Source: Trichaptum fuscoviolaceum (Eukaryota; Basidiomycota; Agaricomycetes; Hymenochaetales; Trichaptaceae). From it: 64,000 bases of DNA. The notes under the pieces were generated by a model. The model made no database searches and was not told where the DNA came from. It saw only the letters and a list, made by a program, of their open reading frames with translations. Below, piece by piece: positions 57,208 to 64,000 of this stretch. The number at the start of each line of letters is the position of its first letter. Position 1 is the stretch's first letter. The stretch lies in the NCBI GenBank assembly GCA_910574455.1, contig CAJSYZ010000008.1:3412707-3476706 (forward strand). Reading direction: 5' to 3'. A program made the translations under genes and the position numbers.

Positions 57208-59324
57208 TTACCAGCTCAGTGAGGGATTTCCGTTCTGGCTTCCTGAGCAAATGTTGATAGCCGAACATGTTCCTGATGTCTCTCTTTCCTGTGATCTGGG
57301 ACGAGCTGGATAAATCTCGCGGCCAACGTCTTTCTCAAGCTTTAAGTGGGCCTGGCACAACTCTGTTAGAGATGGGTAAATGGGTAAGTTGCTTGTCTCA
57401 GATACAATGAAACAAGTTTTCACCTTTGACTCGCTGGTGATAGAATATCACCCCATTTTCTCGGCGAGGGTGTACTGCTGAGATGTTCAAAAAATATTAT
57501 CCGTTGCACTGAGAAAGAAATTAACGCACAAACTCCGGACGAGTAAATACCGGCATTCAGGCCTTTCTGAGTAGATACACATAGATCGAAGTCTTCCTGC
57601 TCGACCTGCTCATAGAACTGATGACGTAGATGAGGCACGCGGCCCATATTAAGCACGGTTGGCCTACCTTCATGAAATCGCAGAATTCTTCTTCCGGGAA
57701 ACTTTTTCGGCGATAAACCTGGACACGAATACCGCTATCAATTATAGTTTCGATACTCATAGGGAAGTCGCCTACGTCGTATTCCATTCGTGTCTACGGG
57801 GTCTAATTTAGCGACGCAGTGCTGGATGTCAACAGGGGCATGCTTACCTCAGTTGCGCTGATAGGGACTGCCCTCATTGTGTACCACATTTTATCCGTGA
57901 TTGTTACCCCGGTGCTTAAGCCGCAACGTTCAGCACAACGTGATTGATTAAGATGATCGTTCACCTACGAAGGGAAAACGAATGTGAAGCTCTGGAAGAG
58001 TGATGCCTATGAACATGAACAATTCGATCATTAGGAAATGTCACTCGCCGTTTCCTTCTCTTCGGCCGTATCGGTTAAATTGGGGACTTCGTGGCGCGCG
58101 GCATTGTTGAGTGGAGTAACACGATACTTCTCCAAGTCCAGGGTCTGTGCAATGACAACCCTTAAATGCCGGGGTAACGAAATATTAAAACAAGTGTACA
58201 CACTTGAGAAAACCCTGGATGAGCAATTCTAAACAGAATGCGGATTAGAGGAGCACATGAGAAGCGGAGCATCTTCTCACTTGCAATGGTAACACTCTTG
58301 ATATCCATCCATAAGTGTCTTCCAATTAAAGGCACCCTTCGCTTGCCAACTGTACGCGTATCTGTTGTGTTATGGGGGTCACCTTATGCGATCGAGGTCG
58401 ACGACAGCAAAGGAAACCTACTCAAAATCGTTTGCAATAAGAGTATTCCATTCCCGTTCCAGATGCCCGAATTGCGCATCGAACGGGCTTGGACGTTGTG
58501 AAGCGTCGAAATTAATGAAGATAAAGCCTTGCGAGGTTACATGCGTATGAATTGGGAAGAGGCCCTAATATGAAAATTAGCATCGGTGTAGATAAATCAA
58601 GTGTGACCTTCTCACGTTCTCTGACTTATTGAAGCCTGGAACCTCATCGAACTAACATTGTTCATACCGCTGTGAGAAATCTTATCAGTATATCAGAAAG
58701 ACTCCTACCTTCGGCGCTTTGATTAATTTGCCTTTCGCGCTGTAGCTCCAGCCATGATACTATAGAAATTTAAGATCGAGTAAATGTGTCTCTGCGGTAA
58801 CCTGGCCTACTTTGCATCCAAGAATAAGCGATGACCCCAGGTATTTCGTGACGACAGGAAATGCTCTGTGGCGACAAACATTATGAAACGCCTGGTAGCT
58901 GTTGTCCCGATCTCTGAGCGGTCGGTGTGAGGTCCTTCGGGGTTGTTAACTTGTTTCTCTAGGAAGCACTCACAATATAATGAAGTAATCAAAGACACAG
59001 TTACCTTTGAGATACATAGTCAGCTTGGAAATATCAACTTATAATCCACACTCACCGCTGATATAATCTCCAGGCTTTGAGAAACGTGAAGTATGGGAAA
59101 CAAGTAACCAAATCTACAGAATAGTCAGTTCCTTCATACATGGCGAGTCCCCATCCGAGACGTACATCGGAGAAGATAGCCCTTTTCTCCAGCTCGAATA
59201 TATTCTCATCTCTCATCCAGCTCGCGTGAAGCGTTCTGGTGATCGATGCTTCCCCGCTCTCCGAGCTTTGTGAGCCATGCATTGCCTGAGGAGCAGAGCT
59301 AGTCAAGTTTTCGATGGATCCCAT
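57208..59324 (-). CDS. Rieske [2Fe-2S] oxygenase, choline-monooxygenase type, copy 1
   Basis: Starts MGSIENLTSSAP and runs through about a dozen short exons to TAA at 57208-57210. The Rieske ligands are CRH in FHNVCRHRAFP and CxxH across an intron at GCK/YHGWSY. The mononuclear iron region is FNWKTLMDGYQECYHC followed by IAHPGF. The C-terminal part has EDFDLCVSTQKGLNAGIY, VGREIYPA and a final LSW. Such enzymes use O2 and electrons from a reductase to hydroxylate or demethylate substrates, in plants choline; the substrate here is unknown. One junction near 58040 was not resolved: the exon ending around TAEEKETA lacks an obvious GT donor in phase before SFTFVFP. The gene is otherwise open and convergent with the kinase, 171 bp apart. 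Confidence 0.83.
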
Positions 59325-61065
59325 CCTTCAGGACTAGTGGAGTGGTTCACAAAGGATTGAGCCGGTCTTAACCGCATTTAAAGATGTCCTGCATGACGGC
59401 CGGAGCAATGTCAATAGAAAGTTTCTGACAACATACAATGTGAAGGAAAGAATCAAACGCGTAAATCGGCGTGTGTGTGACCCCGAATGGATTCAAACGT
59501 TGCTTCATCAAGTAAAGCAGAAGACACTGTGTGATACGCATTGAGAGTCCATTTAGTTGCGGGCCTTATTAGCCGACAACAAGTGTACATCTCCCTGACT
59601 CGGAAGTCTGACTGCATTGGAAGCAAAAATGACTTGAGCACTCCCCAGCGTGATATCAGAGATATACAGATGGCTCACAGATCAGTGGAACATTTTAAGA
59701 CAGCGCTCGGCTTCATCGGAAGAAATTTCCTTCAGTAACGAGCCAAACCTCTTCTGCGTATCTCTGGATATGTGCACAACTCTGATCCACGGAGCGAATG
59801 ACTGAGAAATACGGTCCGATGAGTGCAAAGTATAGTTATCATGAAGGCTCTTCACATAATTGGTCATCTGCAATCGAAATAAGTCTGTCGAGCTGCATTA
59901 ACGGCGGAGATAATTCGCAACATGAAGACTGTAAAGTCAATGTTCGCATGGTAATGCAAGTTACTTGTGAACTCGTGATAGACATTAAAGATAGGTGCAC
60001 TGATGTGAATTAGAAGAAAGCATTGCCAGTAAAAAGGTCCAGATCCTGCAAACGTCGGTACTACGCTGGAGCTTGCAATAGTCATGGCAGGTGCTTTTAG
60101 TATGTGAGGCTGTCACCCAGTGTGGACTTTCGAATCGTGGGAATTATAGTCCAAGTTTGGGACTTCAACTTTAAATTAACTATAAAAAATCGATCCTCCC
60201 TCACAGTCACTCTTGAGATGAGACCACTTCGTCTGTCACTGCAAGCTCTCAATCTGCGGAAGAAAATTCAACCCATACAAACGTCAATTGCTTCTATTGA
60301 ACCTTTGTAACAGCCAAAGTGTGAGCAATGGCCATGTGTGGGCATCGATTGCTACGTCACATTGGGCTCAACGTGTTTTGAAACTTCTCTGCCTCATGAA
60401 ATTCAGAAGCGTTGTGAGTTCCTACTTCTTATCTTTGTCGATCCACTGATGTAACAAATTAGCCACGGGAGAACGGTGGATGATTTCTTATAACTCTATC
60501 TACTAACAATCTTCCTTACTTTCGGGATTCAAAGGCCGTTCTCGTATTATTCGGCGTCAGAAGGGCACAAACGAAATATCTATTCGATAACTCCACACCT
60601 CAGTTAACCGATGCGACTCCTCGGCTTTCACATCTATGTATCTTGAGTCCCGTATTTCTCTTCCCTCGCACCTTGTTCGGCTCCCCTTTCAATCTTTCGG
60701 GCTGGTCATGATGGAAGTAGCCATCGCCCTTGCCTCCATTAAACTACGAAGAACATTTCCTGCAACCGGGATATAATTGACCAGATTGATACCTACTTCG
60801 CCGAGCTATGGTTGTCGAGCATTACGGTGGCATAAGGTTATACACCTCGAGGACGGTGATAGGATACGTCTGTATAGACCTCATTTGAGGCAGCTGGTTT
60901 CTGCACAGCGGCAAAAATTTGGGGTCAATTGGTCAGAAAGAAGTTTTACCTGAACCTGCCTACTGCTTAGCACAGGGTCAGCCAACGCTTCCTTTTGCAA
61001 ACTACTTAAATTGCTGGGTGAAGACTGCAGGAAAGTGTGATTTCCCTCACACTTAACTGCGCATC
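59325..61065. other. Shared 1.7-kb region between two divergent Rieske genes
   Basis: Upstream of both Rieske genes. A minus-strand reading at 59450-60085 contains protein-like pieces (FAPWIRVVHISRDTQKRFG, SDEAERCLKMFH, FYWQCFLLIHISAPIF). They lie in different frames with a stop between them, and I could not build a gene. It may be a decayed gene or unresolved exons. Confidence 0.4.
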
Positions 61066-63145
61066 ATGGCGCCCATAGCTGTTGACTCTGTGTATCCTTC
61101 GAACTCTATTAGCGACCCCCCTGCTTCTATGGACGGGCTTAAAAAGGCATCTCCCTGCGAGCCACTTCGGACACTTCCCGCGCGATGGATGAGAGATGAA
61201 GCGATTTTGGACTTAGAGAAGAGAGCGATATTCTCAAAGGTTAGTGATCTCGTATAGATGTGACTCCATGCATAATCAATATGACAAAGGTCTGGCTCTT
61301 CACGTCCCATACGTCACATTTTGAGAAACCCGGGGATTATATTAGCGGTTAGTATAGTTCGGTGCATCTTTGTAGTTCGAAAAACTACTGAACCTTTTGC
61401 GTTGTAGGAAACTATATATATGACTTCTTCATTATCCGGTTAGTCTTGTACACTGTATGAGGTATTGAAATTTTATGCATATACAACTCTATCAGAGACA
61501 AGGACGATCATTACCAGGCCTTCCATAACGTTTGCAGGCACCGAGCTTATCCCGTCGTGAGCAAACCTAGTGGTTCGACTCTAATATTAGGCTGCAAGGT
61601 ACGGTCAACTCTCTCTGCTCCTGGGTCGCGTGTCTCAGCAATCTGTAGTATCATGGGTGGAGTTACAACTGTAAGGGAGAGCTTGTTAAGGCACCGAAGG
61701 TACATGAATTCTAAGATCTATCATCTGTGTATTCTGACGGCTATAACTTCTTCAGTATGACGAAGTGGTCGGGTTTGATAAATCCGTTAACGTAAGAGAC
61801 TATTGCCTAACGCTGCAATGATACACATGGCTCATGGATGTCTTATTGTCGCCGAACAGGGCTTGATAAAAATACACACGCATGTTACATCCCAAGGCAT
61901 GATATTCATCAACTTTGACTCATCCCCATCTCCGGTTTCCTTTGACGAGCACTTTGGGCATCTAACCGGAGAATGGGTTGGGCATGACTTTACTGTCTAT
62001 GAGTGCGTTGAATTGCCGGCTACAGAACTCTAATCCAATTTCTGATTGACCGTGCAGACCTTTTTTCACGCGGGTGATCGTCGGTAACTTCAATTGGAAG
62101 ACTATGATGGATGGCTATCAAGAATGCTACCATTGCAGGTTAGGCTTCTGTCAGTAGCAGAAGCTTCGCCGGTATTGATCGCCTTTGTCCCTCAGCATAG
62201 CTCACCCGGGATTCGCAAAGGTACTTCCCGAGAGTTCTCGAACTCAGATCCCTGCTGATTAACGTTTTGTAGTCCCTTGATTTGAAGAACTATCGCGTGG
62301 AACCTTTGAAAAACTCAAGTCGACACAGTGCGCCTAAGAGAGACAAACCAGACGATATGCAGGGCTTCACTTTCGTTTTCCCTACGTGAGTAAAGGAGAC
62401 GTCGCCCAGGATACATACTGATTGTTTGTGTATAGAAACGGTATGACCGTCACGCCCGAGCTATGGTACATAATGAGGACCGTACCATTAAACGCCACTC
62501 AGGTATGTCACGAGGGCTGAGTGGACCAAATAATCTGGACTGACTTGACTATTCGCAAGACAAGAATGGAATATCAGGTATGTGGGATCGACATGATCCA
62601 TGGCTCCTTCCTGAAATTTACCACAGTACTTCGGGCGCAAAGGGATACCGAGAGAAGAGTTGGAAGTTCTTGCATCGGTATGACATTCGGTGTCTTCCAG
62701 AATGACGTAGAAGGCAGACTTTAATTGTCACTTCAACAGTTCTTCACAAAAGTTCAAATGGAAGACTATGAGCTCTGCGAGAAAACCCAGAGGAACCTGA
62801 ATGCGGGGATATACGAAACCGGAATTTGTGAGTGAACGTTAGCGACTGGTTTGTTCTCGACGCTAATTCTTATCCGTAAAGTACACCCCAACGTTGAGAA
62901 CGGAGTTCTCTACTATCAAAACCAAGTTTTACGTGCGCATCTATGGTTTTAGGTGTCTTGTTGAGCTCTTTGACTGATGCCGACATTGTATAGGGTACTG
63001 CGAAGAGCACCTGGAAGCCGAACGAAAAGCAGGCAGAGAAATACATCCTGCGCTGCCTGGTAACACGGGCGACTCTACGCGAACCTGTCAGGCGAACCGT
63101 GTATGCTTGGAAGCTCACAGCAGAACAGCGGTGCTCTCATGGTAA
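61066..63145 (+). CDS. Rieske [2Fe-2S] oxygenase, choline-monooxygenase type, copy 2
   Basis: Paralogue of the gene at 57208-59324, with introns at corresponding places. It starts MAPIAVDSVYPS. LPARWMRDEAILDLEKRAIF matches LHASWMRDENIFELEKRAIF of copy 1. The Rieske ligands are in VCRHRAYP and GCK/YHGWSY, and the iron site in NFNWKTMMDGYQECYHC plus IAHPGFAK. YRVEPLKNSSRH, GFTFVFP, VQMEDYELCEKTQRNLNAG and a C-terminus ending LSW follow. All junctions I checked are GT-AG and keep phase. Ligands for both metal centres are kept, so it should be active if expressed. No plastid or mitochondrial leader is evident. It faces away from copy 1 and converges on the mannanase gene. Confidence 0.88.
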
Positions 63146-63326
63146 TTGAATGGTGATAAGCGAGATATAAACGATATGGATAGCAAACAAACAGTGCCTT
63201 CGGTTACCTCGCTCCGAATCTTCTCTTTTAGTGTACTAAACATTCATTCAGTTGTCCTTTTTGATATGAATATACAAAGGCCTTCTTAAATAAAAGCCCC
63301 ATGTTTGAGATCTTCCCTTGCACCCT
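63146..63326. other. Short 3' intergenic region
   Basis: 182 bp between the stops of two convergent genes; probably shared or overlapping terminators. Confidence 0.5.
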
Positions 63327-64000
63327 CTATCCACGAGCCTTTAGAGCGGCCGCGGCGGACTCCATAATCGGATATACAGTGCCAGTAGGATAAACTGCGA
63401 AGCCATCATTCGGAGAGGGTCCTGTGGAGAGCTGGGATCCTGCCTGCCAGATGAGATTCCCGGTAAGGCCCGACGAAAGGATCTCGTTGTACCATCCGGT
63501 GTAGATAGTTGCCTGGTTAGTGGTCACACCGAATTCCTCTAAAGGGTTCCGAAAGTTAGCTATTGTTATTGAAGCGATGGAAGCGCACTTGCCAAGAATA
63601 ACGGGCTTATTAGCGTTTTTCTGCGCAGTGGCATGATCAGCAATCCACTGGAGACCCCATGCGGATTCATTCGCAGTCTGGCCCCAGCTCTGAGATAGAA
63701 ATTTAAGTCAGAACGGTAAGAGATCCGGAGGCAAATAGTACTGACCTCAGGGTACGAATGGAAGGTACCAAAATCGAGGGTGCTGATCTGAAGGTTAGTC
63801 ACGAAGTTGACCCCGACGCCCGGAGCGTAAGGATAAGTAGGCGGATTGGCCTCCTGGAACCAGCCTTCGTCACCAATTGCGACCAGGTGGTTCGGATCAA
63901 TTGACTTGATGTACGCGCTAATTGTCTTCGCCCATGCTGCAATGGTCGACCCGGTCGTGTCACATGCTGAGGAGGCAGAACCAGTGGAGCCTGAGCAGCG
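63327..64000 (-). CDS. GH5 endo-1,4-beta-mannanase, C-terminal part
   Basis: The gene runs off the right edge, so only about 175 C-terminal residues are present. Pieces in order: [57 protein letters not shown], then the nucleophile region [18 protein letters not shown], and the end AAAALKARG. This is the fungal secreted mannanase layout (GH5 subfamily 7), which cuts mannan and glucomannan chains in plant cell walls. The acid/base Glu would lie just beyond the edge. Introns fall at 63539-63592 and before WGQTANE. The first has a GC donor (G|GCAAGT), needed to make LEEFG. The gene is open as far as seen. Confidence 0.92.

Overview
The window looks like nuclear DNA of a mushroom-forming basidiomycete (Agaricomycetes). 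Genes are cut by many short GT-AG introns, mostly 48-67 nt, that join in phase. The repertoire fits this group: an alpha-1,3-glucan synthase, a tyrosine-kinase-like (TKL) protein kinase, a flavin monooxygenase with an NTF2-like N-terminus, a GH5 mannanase, a chromodomain Ty3/gypsy element and a LINE. There are no bacterial-style operons. All exon coordinates below were worked out by hand from splice signals, reading phase and family resemblance; no search was run.

Layout. 0.4-2.8 kb (-): a ten-exon secreted or surface protein. 5.9-7.3 kb: a minisatellite followed by an alpha-1,3-glucan synthase fragment (copy A). 10.8-12.9 kb (+): an intact cytochrome P450. 13.5-31.6 kb: a segmental duplication. 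Unit 1 holds an unrecognised gene here called X1 (15.1-17.4, +), an extended short-chain dehydrogenase (17.8-19.1, -) and a flavin monooxygenase (21.8-24.4, +), all open. Unit 2 repeats the order: X2 (25.5-27.7, frameshifted), a second dehydrogenase (27.8-29.1, open) and a monooxygenase relic (30.7-31.6). A scrap of a third X copy lies at 13.5 kb. 32.3-34.2 kb (+): mitochondrial-type NADP isocitrate dehydrogenase. 34.9-36.1 kb (+): a small type I membrane protein.

37.3-52.8 kb (-) is a second, broken glucan synthase gene (copy B) holding three transposons inside one another. A short hAT-like TIR element with an 8-bp target duplication sits in the gene. A full-length-looking LINE with a 12-bp target duplication sits in that element. 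A chromodomain Ty3/gypsy element with nearly identical 830-bp LTRs and a 5-bp target duplication sits in LINE ORF1. A minisatellite related to that of copy A lies just upstream of copy B.

54.5-55.4 kb (+): an unrecognised 274-residue protein. 55.7-57.0 kb (+): a TKL-type kinase. 57.2-59.3 kb (-) and 61.1-63.1 kb (+): two head-to-head Rieske mononuclear-iron oxygenases of choline-monooxygenase type. 63.3 kb to the window edge (-): the C-terminal part of a GH5 endo-beta-mannanase.

The P450, monooxygenase, two dehydrogenases and two Rieske enzymes make the window rich in redox enzymes. No backbone synthase (polyketide, peptide or terpene) was seen, so a biosynthetic cluster is only a possibility. 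The best-supported discoveries are the datable transposon nest, the decaying X/dehydrogenase/monooxygenase duplication with its unrecognised X family, and the two glucan synthase copies sharing an upstream minisatellite.
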